Of a stretch of 52,469 nucleotides of DNA, positions 1 through 12,127 are shown piece after piece. The DNA is from Isosphaera sp. Its GTDB lineage: Bacteria > Planctomycetota > Planctomycetia > Gemmatales > Gemmataceae. The stretch is taken from assembly GCA_013822345.1 (NCBI GenBank), contig PNKH01000050.1:1-52469 (forward strand), in the 5' to 3' direction. Made by a program: the position numbers and the translations under genes. Below the pieces are notes generated by a model that was given only the letters and a program-made list of their open reading frames with translations, searched no databases and was not told the origin of the DNA. The first letter of the stretch is position 1. Every line of letters begins with the position of its first letter.

Positions 1-2661
1 TGGGTGCGACGGAAGCCGACGGCGGCCGCCGCGTGGGGCGTCTCGGGGCTGGCGGTGCTGTTGGCGGCGGTGGTGTTCGTGGTGGTCGGGTTCTGGCGGG
101 AGGCGGAGGGGGCGAAGGTCACGGCGGAAGGGGCGAAGGTGGAGGCCGACACCGCCCGGGGGCGCGTCGAGGACCTGCTCGGGACCGAGACCCGGCTACG
201 CGGCGAACTCCAGACGACGAACGGGAAGCTGGAGGTCGCCATCGGAGGCGAGCAGGCCGCGCTGAGGAAGCTGGCGGTGTTCGAGTACGGGCGGACGATG
301 CAGGTCGCCCACCAGCTGTGGCGGGAGGGGAGCGTCGCCGGTGCCGCGGGGCTGTTGGACGGCACGCGGGAGGGCCTCCGGGGGTGGGAGTGGCGGTACG
401 TCCACCGGCTGTGCAACGGTCAGGTCCTGACCCTGAAGGGGCACACCGTGTCCGTGAGGTCGGCGGCGTGGAGCCCGGACGGGAAGAAAATTGTCACCAC
501 CTCCCCCGACGGGACGGCCCGGGTGTGGGACGCCCGGACGGGCGAGGAGTTGGTCGTTCTCCGGGTGGACCCGGACGAACTGGTCTCGGCGGCGTGGAGC
601 CCGGACGGGACCCGGGTGGCGACCACCTCGGTCGAGAAATCGGCCGCCGTGTTCGATGTCCGCACGCCCGCCGGGACGGTCCGGGTCTGGGACGCCGGGA
701 CCGGGAGGCCGGTCGCCGTGCTGAAGGGCCGGACGGCGGGGCGAATGCCGGCGGCGTGGAGCCCGGACGGGACCCGGGTGGCGACCACCTCCCCCGACGG
801 GACGGCCCGGGTGTGGGACGCCCGGACCGGGGAGCCGGTCCTCGCGCTTGGGGGCGGCCCCGCGGAGGTGGGCTCGGGGTCGTGGAGCCCGGACGGGACC
901 CGGGTGGTCACCACCTTCGCCGGACTGTTCGTCCCCATGGGCGGCCAGTGGACGGCCCGGGTCTGGGACGCCCGGACGGGCAAGATGACCGCGGACCTAA
1001 AGGGGCACACGGACGGGGTGTCGGTGGCGGCGTGGAGCCCGGACGGGGTGCGGCTGGCGACCGCCTCCCGCGACGGCACCGCCCGGGTGTGGGACGTCGG
1101 GACGGGGAAGGCGGTCGCCGTGCTGGACGGGCACGCCGGCGGGGTGTCGGCGGTCGCGTGGAGCCCGGACGGGGCGCGGCTGGCGACCGGGGGCGGCACC
1201 GCCCGGGTGTGGGATGTCGGGACGGGGAAGGCGGTCGCCCTGCTGAAGGGGCACGCGGGATCGGTGGACGTGGTGTCCTGGAGCCCGGACGGGGCGCGGG
1301 TGGTGACCGCGGGCGGGGACCAGGTGGTCCGGGTGTGGGACGCCCGGACGGGGGCGCCGGCGGCCGCCCTGACCGGCCACACGTCGTTCCCGTCCTCGGC
1401 GGCCTGGAGCCCGGACGGGACGCGGGTGGTGACCGCGGGCGACACGACGGCCCGGGTCTGGGACGTCAGCCCACGGGTCGACGTCCCAGACCTGCCGGTG
1501 GCTGAGGTCGTGGGCCTCGGGGACCGGGGGGCGTGGTGGAGCCCGGACGGGGAGAAGGTGGTGACCGCCACCCCCGCCGCCGCCCGGGTGTGGAACGCCG
1601 CGACGGGAACGGAACGGGCCGTGCTGAAGGGGCACAAGGGTGGGCTCTCAGCGGCGGGGTGGAGCCCGGACGGGGGGCGGGTGGTCACCCTGTCCGGGGA
1701 CGGCACGGCACGGGTGTGGGACGCCGGCACCGGGAATTCGGTCGCCGTCCTGAAGGGGCAGTTCCGGTGGGTCGGGGGGGTCGGCCTGGGCCTCGGAGAC
1801 CTGCCGCCCCCGGACCCGTGGAGCCCGGACGGGGGGCGGGTCGCGCTGGCGGACAAGGTGGGCGGGACGGTCCGGGTATTCGACGCCGCGACCGGGGCCG
1901 AGCTAGCCGCCCTGAAGGGGGCGGGGGCGGGGGCGGTCGGCTCGGTGGCGTGGAGCCCGGACGGGTCGCGGGTGACGACGACCTACGCCCCCGTCCAGCC
2001 GCTCGACCTCAACCTCGCCCCGGGCAAGGTGGTCCGGGCCGGCCCGGCCCGCGCCGGGCCGGTGCGGGTGTGGGACGCCCGGACCGGGAAGGAGGTAGCG
2101 ACCCTGGACGGGCACACCCGGCCGGTGTGGGCGGCGGCGTGGAGCCCGGACGGGACCCGGCTCGCGACCACCTCCGCCGACGACACGGCCCGGGTGTGGG
2201 ACGCCCGGACCGGGGCCCTGCTCCTCACCCTGAACCTGACGCCCGACCCGTTCGGGAGCGCGTTCGCCGCGGCCTGGAGCCCGGACGGGGCGCGGGTGGC
2301 GACGCGGTGGGGGCACGGCACGGTCCGGGTGTGGGACGCCCGGACCGGGGCCGAGGTCCTGACCCTTGGGGACCCGGGGGTCGGCGGCCCGGCCGGCGGC
2401 CGGATCGGGTGGAGCCCGGACGGGTCGCGGATCGTCACCACCGCCGGGGACCGCACGACCCGGGTCTGGGACGCCGCGACCGGGGCGGAGCTCCTCACCC
2501 TGAAGAACGGCCGTAACATGGCTGGGTCGGTCTGGTGGAGCCGGGACGGGTCGCGGCTGGTGACCGCGCCCCGCTCCGGGCCGCCCGAGGTGTGGGACGC
2601 GACGCCGACCGACCCGCAGTTCCTGCCGAAGCCCGTCGCCCCGCCGCCGCGGCCGCGGTGA
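1..2661 (+). CDS. Ser/Thr kinase-WD40 protein, C-terminal part (5' end outside window)
   Basis: This open frame runs in from the left edge, so the true start is missing. Its first residues match the region just after the kinase domain of the complete paralogue at 7284-10625 (W-V-R-R-K-P-T-A-A-A-A, then a hydrophobic stretch), so about 345 residues including the kinase are probably upstream. Seen here: one transmembrane segment (residues about 13-32), a short coiled coil (to about residue 95), then 16 WD40-type blades marked by W-S-P-D-G (15 copies) or W-S-R-D-G (one copy), each followed by V-W-D. The C-terminus is Pro/Arg-rich. The predicted role is a transmembrane Ser/Thr kinase with a beta-propeller region after the membrane anchor; the ligand is unknown. 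Several blades are nearly identical at DNA level, suggesting recent internal duplication. GTG at 4 is only an internal codon. Confidence 0.85.
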   Translation, partial: WVRRKPTAAAAWGVSGLAVLLAAVVFVVVGFWREAEGAKVTAEGAKVEADTARGRVEDLLGTETRLRGELQTTNGKLEVAIGGEQAALRKLAVFEYGRTMQVAHQLWREGSVAGAAGLLDGTREGLRGWEWRYVHRLCNGQVLTLKGHTVSVRSAAWSPDGKKIVTTSPDGTARVWDARTGEELVVLRVDPDELVSAAWSPDGTRVATTSVEKSAAVFDVRTPAGTVRVWDAGTGRPVAVLKGRTAGRMPAAWSPDGTRVATTSPDGTARVWDARTGEPVLALGGGPAEVGSGSWSPDGTRVVTTFAGLFVPMGGQWTARVWDARTGKMTADLKGHTDGVSVAAWSPDGVRLATASRDGTARVWDVGTGKAVAVLDGHAGGVSAVAWSPDGARLATGGGTARVWDVGTGKAVALLKGHAGSVDVVSWSPDGARVVTAGGDQVVRVWDARTGAPAAALTGHTSFPSSAAWSPDGTRVVTAGDTTARVWDVSPRVDVPDLPVAEVVGLGDRGAWWSPDGEKVVTATPAAARVWNAATGTERAVLKGHKGGLSAAGWSPDGGRVVTLSGDGTARVWDAGTGNSVAVLKGQFRWVGGVGLGLGDLPPPDPWSPDGGRVALADKVGGTVRVFDAATGAELAALKGAGAGAVGSVAWSPDGSRVTTTYAPVQPLDLNLAPGKVVRAGPARAGPVRVWDARTGKEVATLDGHTRPVWAAAWSPDGTRLATTSADDTARVWDARTGALLLTLNLTPDPFGSAFAAAWSPDGARVATRWGHGTVRVWDARTGAEVLTLGDPGVGGPAGGRIGWSPDGSRIVTTAGDRTTRVWDAATGAELLTLKNGRNMAGSVWWSRDGSRLVTAPRSGPPEVWDATPTDPQFLPKPVAPPPRPR

Positions 2662-2671
2662 CACCCCGCCG

Positions 2672-3157
2672 TCACAGCCGGCGGTGCATCACCAGCACGT
2701 CCACGAACCCCAGCCCCGCGTGCCGGAACGCCCCCGGCACCCGACCCACCACCGCGAACCCACACCCCGCCCACGCCCGCACCGCCGCCGCGTTCGTCGC
2801 CACCACGTAGTTGAACTGCACCGCCGCAAACCCCAGCCGCCGCGCCGTCCCGAGCGAGTGCTCGCACAGCTCCCTCGCCAACCCCCGGCCGCGGAACCCG
2901 TCCGCCACCAGGTACCCGGCGTTCGCCACGTGACCCCCGCGCCCCGGCTGGTTCGGCCGCACGTAGTACGTCCCGGCGAACGCCCCGCCCACCTCCGCCA
3001 CCCAGCACGCCGCCGGCGGCTCGAACCACAGCTTCCGGGCCGTCTCCTCCGGCGTCGCCTCGTCGTACGCGAACACGTCCCCGCCGGCCGCCGCGAGCCG
3101 GAACAGCTCCCACACCAACGGCCAGTCGGCCGCCGTCGCCTCGCGGATGTCGGCCAC
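2672..3157 (-). CDS. GNAT family N-acetyltransferase
   Basis: The protein is about 160 residues and spans the whole GNAT fold. It begins V-A-D-I-R-E-A-T, a typical GNAT beta-1 start. It has the acetyl-CoA binding loop V-A-D-G-F-R-G-R-G-L-A-R-E-L (Q/R-x-x-G-x-G/A type) and the late N-x-A-A-V-R-A-W segment followed by G-F-A-V-V-G. GNAT enzymes transfer an acetyl group from acetyl-CoA to an amine; the substrate here cannot be told from sequence. I chose the GTG at 3157 because it gives the canonical fold start and follows a purine-rich stretch; an in-frame GTG at 3190 would add 11 residues. It is convergent with the WD40 gene, with only about 10 bp between stops. Confidence 0.85.
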   Translation of the reverse strand: MADIREATAADWPLVWELFRLAAAGGDVFAYDEATPEETARKLWFEPPAACWVAEVGGAFAGTYYVRPNQPGRGGHVANAGYLVADGFRGRGLARELCEHSLGTARRLGFAAVQFNYVVATNAAAVRAWAGCGFAVVGRVPGAFRHAGLGFVDVLVMHRRL

Positions 3158-3367
3158 CGGTCTCGCCCCCCGATCTCCCCTGTTCCCCACGGGTGTCCGA
3201 ACAACCCGCGGCGAGCCATCGGTCTGTGAAACACAACCGAAGAATCTTCACCACAACCGCCCGCCACCGGGTAGGATGATCCCAATCCCGCGTCTCGGTT
3301 TGATAGTCAGATAGAAGATTTCAGGCCCGGTCAAGGTCGACCCGCGCCACGGAACCGGTACTGCCCC

Positions 3368-5169
3368 ATGTCCGACTCCGCCACCCGCCTCGCCGCGCCG
3401 CCCCGGGTGCCCGGCCTCGAGCTGCTCGACAAGATCGGCGAGGGCGGCACCGGGGTCGTCTACCGGGCCGTCCACCGCAACCTCCAGCGCGAGGTCGCGG
3501 TCAAGGTCCTCCGGGCCGACGGCGCCCCCGGGTGGCTCCGCGAGTCCCGCCTCACCGCCGCCCTCGCCCACCCCAACGTCGTCGGCATCCACGACGCCGG
3601 CGCCACCGACGGGAACCACTACCTCGTCCTCGAGTACCTGACCGGCGGGTCCCTCCGCACCCGCATGGCCCCCGGCCGGGCGTGGGCCCCGGCCGACGCC
3701 ATCGGCCTGGTCGAGACCGTCGCCGGGGCCCTCGAGCACATCCACGGCCGCGGCGTCCTCCACCTCGACCTGAAGCCCGAGAACATCCTGTTCGCGGCCG
3801 ACGGCGGGGTCAAGGTGTCGGACTTCGGGCTGGCGGTGGCCGAGGAGGACGCCGGCGACCTGCTCGGCGGGCGGGAGTACCCCGGGACGGTCGACTACGC
3901 CGCCCCGGAGCGCCGCGCCGGGCTCACCCCCGACGCCCGGTACGACGTGTTCTCGCTCGCCACCCTCGCCTACGAGCTGCTCACCGGCCGGCTCCCCGGC
4001 CGGGTGTTCGTCCCGGCCACGGCCCGCAACCCGCAGCTCCCGCCGGCCGTCGACCCGGTCCTGCGGCGCGGCCTGGCCCGCGAGCCGGACGACCGGTACG
4101 GGTCGGTCGCCGAGTTCCGCGACGCCCTCGCCGCCGCCTGCGGCCCGGCGCGGCCCCGGCCCCGCCGCCGGTGGCTCGCCGCCGCGGCGGTCGGGGCGGT
4201 CGGGGCCGCCGCCGCGGCGGTCGCGGCGTACCACTGGCCCCCGGCCGACCCCGGGCCGCTCCCCCCCGCCGCCCCGGCGGTCGCCGCCCCGGACCGGGCG
4301 TGGGTCTTCTACGACCGGCCGGAAGAACTGGCCCTGTTCGCCGGCGACCTCGGCGGGCTCCCGGTCGAGCGGGTCTTCGGCGGGCCGAAGCCCGGCAAGC
4401 CCCCGGCCGAGCTCCAGATCCCGTCCTGGCCGGCCCCCGGGTCGGTTCTGGCCGTCCGCTCCCCGGACGCCTGGGTGTTCGTCAACCCGCTGACCGACCC
4501 CGGGCTGGCCGACCGGGTGGTGAGGAACTGGCCGGCCGTGGTCGGGGCGGCGGTGCCGCCCGGGAAGAACCTGGTGAAGGCCGGCGGGTTCGACGGGGAT
4601 TGTCTGAGGCCGGGCACCGCCACCGACCTGTGGCGGCTCGCGGACACCGGCTGGTGGACCCCGGACCGGCGGATCGACGCGGCCGACCCGCCCGACCGGC
4701 CCGGCAACCCGGCCCTCCGGCTGACGTTCCGCGACCCGCCCAAGGACAAGGGGCGGAGGCAGATCAACTGCTACCAGCCGATCGCCGCCGAACCGCCGGC
4801 CGGGGCGGTCCTGGTCCTCCGGTTCCGGGCCCGGGCCGGGGCCGGGGCCGGGGCCGCCAACCTGACGGTGTCCGCCAGCCTGCCGGTGACCGTCCGGCCG
4901 GACGACATCGGCCCGGCGGCGGCCCGGGTCCGGGCGACCGCCACCCAGCCCAAGACGCCCGCGGGCGAGCCGGTCGACCCGTCGCTGTGGGTCGTCCAGG
5001 GCCAGCGGTGGTTCACCCCGGGGCCGGAGTGGCGGACGTACGCGGTGGTCACCGAGACCCCGCCGTTCCCGACCCGGGGCCCCGACCGGAAGGTGTCGGT
5101 CGGGGCGGCCGCGGGGGAGGTGTGGGTGGACGACGTCGAATTGTTCGCCTGGCAGCCGGGGGGTGCCCC

Positions 5170-5173
<4 letters not shown>
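3368..5173 (+). CDS. Receptor-like Ser/Thr protein kinase with extracytoplasmic C-terminal domain
   Basis: 601 residues. The N-terminal kinase domain (about 15-265) has the glycine loop I-G-E-G-G-T-G-V (23-30), Lys46 in V-A-V-K, the catalytic loop H-L-D-L-K-P-E-N around Asp134 and D-F-G at 152-154. The usual HRD arginine is Leu, so this is a non-RD kinase, less likely to depend on activation-loop phosphorylation. An Ala-rich transmembrane helix follows (about 277-297). The remaining 300 residues are presumably outside the cytoplasm; the part from about 400 on resembles a jelly-roll or carbohydrate-binding-like fold (N-L-V-K-A-G-G-F, later V-W-V-D-D-V-E-L-F), but I cannot assign a family. Its stop codon overlaps the GTG of the next gene (GTGA), so it is probably co-transcribed and translationally coupled with the hybrid histidine kinase. 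Confidence 0.9.
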
Positions 5174-7155
<1,982 letters not shown>

Positions 7156-7163
7156 CCCCCGGC

Positions 7164-7228
7164 CCGACAAGCCCGCGGCGCGAGCAAGGGCTTTGCTGAA
7201 GCCCTTGCTCGCGCCGCGGGCTTGTCGG
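7164..7228. repeat. Perfect inverted repeat, 30-bp arms
   Basis: Arms 7164-7193 and 7199-7228 are exact reverse complements around a 5-nt loop. The element lies 8 bp after the stop of the hybrid kinase, where a terminator would sit, but no T-run follows and the stem is much longer than a usual intrinsic terminator. It may end or stabilise the upstream mRNA. Confidence 0.9.
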
Positions 7229-7283
7229 TTGGCAGGCGGGCCGGCGGCGCGGTAGCATCGACGGCACCCCCGGAGGAACGCCC

Positions 7284-10200
7284 GTGCCGCCGCCCGACGA
7301 GACCCACGACCTCGCCGCCCCGCCGCCCGGCGACCCCGCCGCCCACGACCCCACCCGCCCCCGACCCTCCCCCGACCGCACCGCCGCCGACGGCCGCGAC
7401 CCGGCCGGCACGTTCGTCCAGACGCCGGTGCAGGCGGCCGCGTCGGCGGCGGGCTCCGGCCCCCCCGACGCGATCCCCGGGTACGAGCTGCTGGCGAAGC
7501 TCGGGGAGGGCGGGATGGGGGTGGTGTACCGGGCCCGCCAGCGCGGGCTGAACCGGGAGGTGGCGGTCAAGTGCATCCTGCGGGCGGACGCCGGCCGGGC
7601 GGCGGTGGCCCGGTTCTGGGCGGAGGCGGAGGTGATGGCGGCGGTGAAGCACCCGCACGTCGTCCAGGTGTTCGAGCTCGGGGAGCACGCCGGCCGGCCG
7701 TTCATGGCGATGGAACTGGTCCCCGGCGGGAGCCTGGCCGACCGGCTGAAGGACGCCGCCCCGGTGCCGCCGCGGGAGGCGGCGGAGCTGGTCGGGAAGA
7801 TCGCCCGGGGGGTGGCGGCGGCGCACGACCTGGACGTCGTCCACCGGGACCTGAAGCCGGGGAACGTGCTGCTGGACGCGGCCGGGGAGCCGAAGGTGAC
7901 GGACTTCGGGCTGGCGAAGCGGAAGGCGCACGACCTGACCCAGACCAACGTCCTGATGGGGACCCCGGCGTACATGGCCCCGGAGCAGGCGGCGCAGCGG
8001 GCGAAGTTCGTCGGCCCGCCGGCCGACGTGTGGGCCCTGGGGGTGATCCTGTACGAGTGCGTGGCGGGGAAGCGGCCGTTCGCCGGCGACTCCGTGGCGC
8101 AGCTGCTGAGCCGGATCCAGTCGGCCGAGCCGGCGGCGGCGCGGACGGTGGAGCGGTCCATCCCCCGGGACCTGGACACGATCGTCGGGAAGTGCCTGGC
8201 GAAGGAGCCGGAGCACCGGTACCCGACCGCCGGGGAGCTGGCCGACGACCTCGGCCGGTTCGTCCGCGGGGAGCCGATCGCGGCCCGCCCGGTGGGGCGG
8301 GCGGAGCGGCTGGCCCGGTGGGTGCGGCGGAAGCCGACGGCGGCCGCCGCGTACGGCCTGTCCGGTCTGGCGGTGCTGCTGGCGGCGGTGGTGTTCGTGG
8401 TGGTCGGGTTCTGGCGGGAGGCCGAGGGGGCGAAGACCCGCCTGGAGGGGGCGAACGCGCAGCTCGGGGACGAGAAGCGGCTGACGGAGGAGGCCCGCGG
8501 GGAGGCCGAGCGGCTGCGGGCGGCGGCCGAGGCCGGGCGGGGCGAGGAGGCCCGGCTGCGGGCCGTGGCCGACCGCAACCGGGACGACGCGGTCGCCCAG
8601 AAGGGGGCCGCGGAGGAGGCCCGGGACGCCGCCGCGGACGCCCGCCGGGCGGTCGAGCGGGAGCGGGAGAAGCTGGCGGCGCTGGAGTACGGCGGGGCGA
8701 TGCGGGTCGCGCACCAGGAGTGGCGGGACAGCGACGTGGTCGCGATGCGGGCCATCCTGGCCGCCGCCCGCCCCGAGCTCCACGGGTGGGAGTGGGGGTA
8801 CCTGAGCCGCCTCAGCGACGCCTCACTGGTCACCCTCCGGGGGCACGCGGAGCCGGTGATGACGGCGGCGTTCAGCCAGGACGGGGCGCGGGTGGCGACC
8901 GGCGGGCACGACAAGGTGGCGCGGGTGTGGGACGCCGACACCGGGGCCGAGTTGCTCGCCATCAAGGGGCACAACGGCCCGGTCCGGACCGCGGCGTTCA
9001 GCCCGGACGGGGCCCGCCTCCTGACCGCCGGCGACGACCGGGTGGCGCGGGTGTGGGACGCGAAGACCGGGGCCGAACTGTTCGCGCTGAAGGGCCCGGC
9101 GCTTCGGGGCGCGTGGAGCCCCGACGGGGCGCGGATCGTCACCGGGAACGGGTCCAGCGACGACCGCGCCGCCCGGGTGTGGGACGCCAGGACCGGGGCC
9201 GAACTGCTCGCCCTCAAGGGGCACGACGCCCCGGTGGTGGACGCCGCCTGGAGCGCCGACGGGGCGCGGGTCGTGACCGCCGGGGAGGACAAGACGGCCC
9301 GGGTCTGGGACGCCAAGACCGGCGCGGAGTTGGTCGCCCTGAAAGGGCACCTGAACCAGGTGTCGGGGGCGGCGTTCAGCCCGGACGGCGGGCGGGTGCT
9401 GACCGTGAGCCACCGGGAGGTGCACGTGTGGGACTCCGCCACCGGGGTGGAGGTGCTCGTCCTGCGCGGCCACGCCCGCGAGGTGTCGGCGGCCGCGTTC
9501 TCCCCGAACGGCGGGCTGGTCCTGACCGCCGCCTACGACGGCTCGGTGCGGCTGTGGAGCCTGCGGACGGGCACCGAGGTGCTGGCCCTGCGCGGCCACG
9601 CCGGGGCGGTGTACTCCGCGGCGTTCAGCCCGGACGGGGCCCGCGTCGTCTCCTCCGGGTACGACAAGACGGCCCGGGTGTGGGACGCCCGGCGGAACGT
9701 CGAGCAGGACAGCATCTGGGCTCGGCAGGGCGGCGTCCACTCCGCGGCGTGGAGCCCGGACGGGACCCGGGTGGTGCTCGGCACCACCGACGGGGCGGCG
9801 CGGGTGTGCGACGCCCGGACCGGGGCCGAGGTGGGCGTCCTCGGGCAGCTGCTGGGGTGGGTCACGGCGGTGGCGTGGAGCCCGGACGGCGGCCGGGTCG
9901 TCACCGCCAGCCGCAGCGGGGTGCAGGTGTTCGACGCCGCGGCCGGGCGGCGGCTGCGCCCCCTCCGCGGGCAGCGGAGCGAGCCGCGCGGCGTGGCGTG
10001 GAGCCCGGACGGCGGCCGGATCGCCGCCGCCGGGGTCGACGGGGTGGTGCTGGTGTGGGCCGCCGACGCCGACGCCGACCCGCTCCCGCTGAGGGGGCAC
10101 GCCCGCCCGGCGCTGGCGGTGGCGTTCAGCCCGGACGGCGCCCGGCTCGTCACCACCGGGCTCGACGGGGCCCGGGTGTGGGACGCCGCCACCGGCGCCC

Positions 10201-10625
10201 CGCTGCTCGTCCCGAAGGGGAACACGGGGCTGACGGTCGCCGCGGCGTGGAGCCCGGACGGGGCGCGGGTGGTGACCGCCGGCGGCGGGGTGCGGGTGTG
10301 GGACGCCAAGACCGGCGCGGAGCTGGCCGTCCTGAGGGGGCACACCAGCGCGGTGCAGGCCGTCGCGTTCAGCCCGGACGGGGCCCGGATCGTGACCGGC
10401 GGGGACGACCGGACGGCCCGGGTGTGGGACGCCAAGACCGGGGTCGAGGTTCTCACCCTCAAGGGGCACCTCAGCTCGGTGCTGGCGGCGGGGTGGAGCC
10501 CGGACGGCACCCGCCTGCTCACCGCCAGCGGCCCGGCGGCCCGGGTGTGGGACGCCCGCCCGTTCCGCGACACCCGCCCGCCCGCCCCGCGGCCGACGGC
10601 CCCGCCGCCCCGCCCCAAGCCCTGA
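7284..10625 (+). CDS. Ser/Thr protein kinase with WD40 beta-propeller sensor region
   Basis: 1113 residues, complete. After a Pro-rich leader (1-60), the kinase domain (about 65-340) has the glycine loop L-G-E-G-G-M-G-V (73-80), Lys96, H-R-D-L-K-P-G-N with Asp189, D-F-G at 207-209 and Y-M-A-P-E-Q. A transmembrane helix at about 355-375 is followed by a charged coiled coil (to about 470) and 14 WD40-type blades (about 515-1095) with F/W-S-P-D-G and V-W-D-A signatures. It is the full-length paralogue of the truncated gene at the left edge; the transmembrane stretch is about 90% identical at DNA level between the two. Likely a membrane kinase whose propellers bind a protein or cell-wall signal. 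The ATG at 7284 follows G-G-A-G-G (about 7271-7275). Confidence 0.92.
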   Translation: MPPPDETHDLAAPPPGDPAAHDPTRPRPSPDRTAADGRDPAGTFVQTPVQAAASAAGSGPPDAIPGYELLAKLGEGGMGVVYRARQRGLNREVAVKCILRADAGRAAVARFWAEAEVMAAVKHPHVVQVFELGEHAGRPFMAMELVPGGSLADRLKDAAPVPPREAAELVGKIARGVAAAHDLDVVHRDLKPGNVLLDAAGEPKVTDFGLAKRKAHDLTQTNVLMGTPAYMAPEQAAQRAKFVGPPADVWALGVILYECVAGKRPFAGDSVAQLLSRIQSAEPAAARTVERSIPRDLDTIVGKCLAKEPEHRYPTAGELADDLGRFVRGEPIAARPVGRAERLARWVRRKPTAAAAYGLSGLAVLLAAVVFVVVGFWREAEGAKTRLEGANAQLGDEKRLTEEARGEAERLRAAAEAGRGEEARLRAVADRNRDDAVAQKGAAEEARDAAADARRAVEREREKLAALEYGGAMRVAHQEWRDSDVVAMRAILAAARPELHGWEWGYLSRLSDASLVTLRGHAEPVMTAAFSQDGARVATGGHDKVARVWDADTGAELLAIKGHNGPVRTAAFSPDGARLLTAGDDRVARVWDAKTGAELFALKGPALRGAWSPDGARIVTGNGSSDDRAARVWDARTGAELLALKGHDAPVVDAAWSADGARVVTAGEDKTARVWDAKTGAELVALKGHLNQVSGAAFSPDGGRVLTVSHREVHVWDSATGVEVLVLRGHAREVSAAAFSPNGGLVLTAAYDGSVRLWSLRTGTEVLALRGHAGAVYSAAFSPDGARVVSSGYDKTARVWDARRNVEQDSIWARQGGVHSAAWSPDGTRVVLGTTDGAARVCDARTGAEVGVLGQLLGWVTAVAWSPDGGRVVTASRSGVQVFDAAAGRRLRPLRGQRSEPRGVAWSPDGGRIAAAGVDGVVLVWAADADADPLPLRGHARPALAVAFSPDGARLVTTGLDGARVWDAATGAPLLVPKGNTGLTVAAAWSPDGARVVTAGGGVRVWDAKTGAELAVLRGHTSAVQAVAFSPDGARIVTGGDDRTARVWDAKTGVEVLTLKGHLSSVLAAGWSPDGTRLLTASGPAARVWDARPFRDTRPPAPRPTAPPPRPKP

Positions 10626-10715
10626 CCCGCCCGCCGGGCCGGCGCCGGTTGTTGCCCCCCGCCCGCCCGCCTAAGATGGGTGTTTGGCCGTCGCCCCACC
10701 CCGAGCCGCACCCGC

Positions 10716-12125
10716 ATGCCCGTCAAGAGCCTCCCGCTCGCCGCCCCGCCCACCCCGGGGGCCGACGCCCCCGGCTCGCCCAAGGGCCGCTACGCCTTCG
10801 TCTCCCTCGGGTGCCCCAAGAACCTCGTCGACTCCGAGCGGATGCTCGGCAAGCTCGCCCAGGACGGGTACGCCCTCCAGCCCGACGCCGACGGGGCCGA
10901 CGTGGTCGTCGTCAACACCTGCGGGTTCATCGAGCCGGCCCGCCAGGAGTCCCTCGCCGTCGTCCGCGAGATGCTCGCCCTCAAGGCCAGAGGCCGGGTC
11001 GGGGCCGTCGTCGTCGCCGGGTGCATGGCCGAGCGGCAGCGCGACCTCCTCCTCGAACACGTCCCCGAGGTCGACCAGATCGTCGGCGTGTTCGGCCGCG
11101 AAGACATCGCCGCCGTCGTCGACCGGGCCGTGTCCCAACGCGACGAGCAGCGGTCGCTGTTCCGCCCCGCCCCGGTGCGGGCACTCGAGGACACCGCCCG
11201 CCTCCGCATCACCCCGCGGCACTACGCCTACCTCAAGATCTCCGAGGGCTGCGACCGCCTCTGCACCTACTGCGCCATCCCCAAGATGCGCGGCAAGCAC
11301 GTCACCAAGCCGATCGAGGAGGTCGTCCGCGAGGCGAACGAGCTGGCCGCCGACGGCGCCCGCGAACTCATCCTCGTCGCCCAGGACACCACCTACTACG
11401 GGATGGACCTGTACGGCCGGACCCGCCTCGCCGACCTGATCCGCGAACTCGACCGCGTCGACGGGATCGAGTGGGTCCGCACCCTGTACGCCTACCCCGA
11501 GTACCTCTCCGACGAGGTGATCGACGCCCTCGCCGGGTCGCCGAAAATCATCCCGTACCTCGACATGCCGCTGCAGCACATCAGCGACCGCGTCCTCCGG
11601 CGGATGATCCGCCGCGTCGACCGGGCGGCCACCGAGAAGCTGTTGCACCGGCTCCGCGAGCGGTGGCCGGACCTCGCCATTCGCACTACCTTCATCGCCG
11701 GGTTCCCCGGCGAGACGGACGCCGAGTTCGAGGAGTTGCGGCGGTTCGTCACCGACTTCAAGTTCGAGCGGCTCGGCGTCTTCCCGTACTCGCCGGAGCC
11801 CGGCACCCCCGCCGAGAAGCTCGACGGCCACCTCCCCGAGGACGTGAAGGCGGCCCGGGTCGCGGCGCTGATGGAGGCGCAGCAGGCGGTCGCGTTCGGG
11901 TACGCCGCCGGGCAGGTCGGGAAGGAACTCCCGGTCGTCGTCGACGGGCCGGACCCGGAGTTCGCCGGCCACCTCCGCGGCCGGACCACCGCCGACAGCC
12001 CGGACATCGACTGCGCCGTCCGGGTGAAGGGGAAGAACCTCCGCCCGGGCGACTTCGTGGCGGCGAAGGTGACCGCGGCCGACGGGTACGACCTCGTCGC
12101 CCGGGCGGTCGGCAAGCCGTGGTGA
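10716..12125 (+). CDS. rimO: Ribosomal protein S12 methylthiotransferase RimO
   Basis: 469 residues, the usual RimO size. The radical-SAM enzyme adds a methylthio group to the conserved Asp of ribosomal protein S12. The N-terminal UPF0004 domain has the RimO-type S-L-G-C-P-K-N-L-V-D-S-E with Cys33, N-T-C-G-F-I (Cys69) and V-A-G-C-M-A-E-R (Cys103), three ligands for the first Fe-S cluster. The radical-SAM motif C-D-R-L-C-T-Y-C (Cys179, 183, 186) binds the second. A TRAM-like C-terminus ends the protein. The P-K-N-x-V-D-S-E signature separates RimO from MiaB. The ATG at 10716 was chosen; the frame is open to 10680, but the extra residues are unlike RimO. The stop lies 2 bp from the stop of the convergent HEPN-like gene. 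Confidence 0.95.
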   Translation: MPVKSLPLAAPPTPGADAPGSPKGRYAFVSLGCPKNLVDSERMLGKLAQDGYALQPDADGADVVVVNTCGFIEPARQESLAVVREMLALKARGRVGAVVVAGCMAERQRDLLLEHVPEVDQIVGVFGREDIAAVVDRAVSQRDEQRSLFRPAPVRALEDTARLRITPRHYAYLKISEGCDRLCTYCAIPKMRGKHVTKPIEEVVREANELAADGARELILVAQDTTYYGMDLYGRTRLADLIRELDRVDGIEWVRTLYAYPEYLSDEVIDALAGSPKIIPYLDMPLQHISDRVLRRMIRRVDRAATEKLLHRLRERWPDLAIRTTFIAGFPGETDAEFEELRRFVTDFKFERLGVFPYSPEPGTPAEKLDGHLPEDVKAARVAALMEAQQAVAFGYAAGQVGKELPVVVDGPDPEFAGHLRGRTTADSPDIDCAVRVKGKNLRPGDFVAAKVTAADGYDLVARAVGKPW

Positions 12126-12127
12126 CG

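Noticed and set aside
400-2600. Regularly spaced DNA repeats that could suggest a CRISPR array
   Set aside because: They are in-frame WD40 blades with coding variation and no constant repeat-spacer lengths.
7164-7228. Reading the palindromes as simple rho-independent terminators
   Set aside because: Stems are far too long and no T-run follows on either strand, so I list them as repeats; a termination role remains possible.
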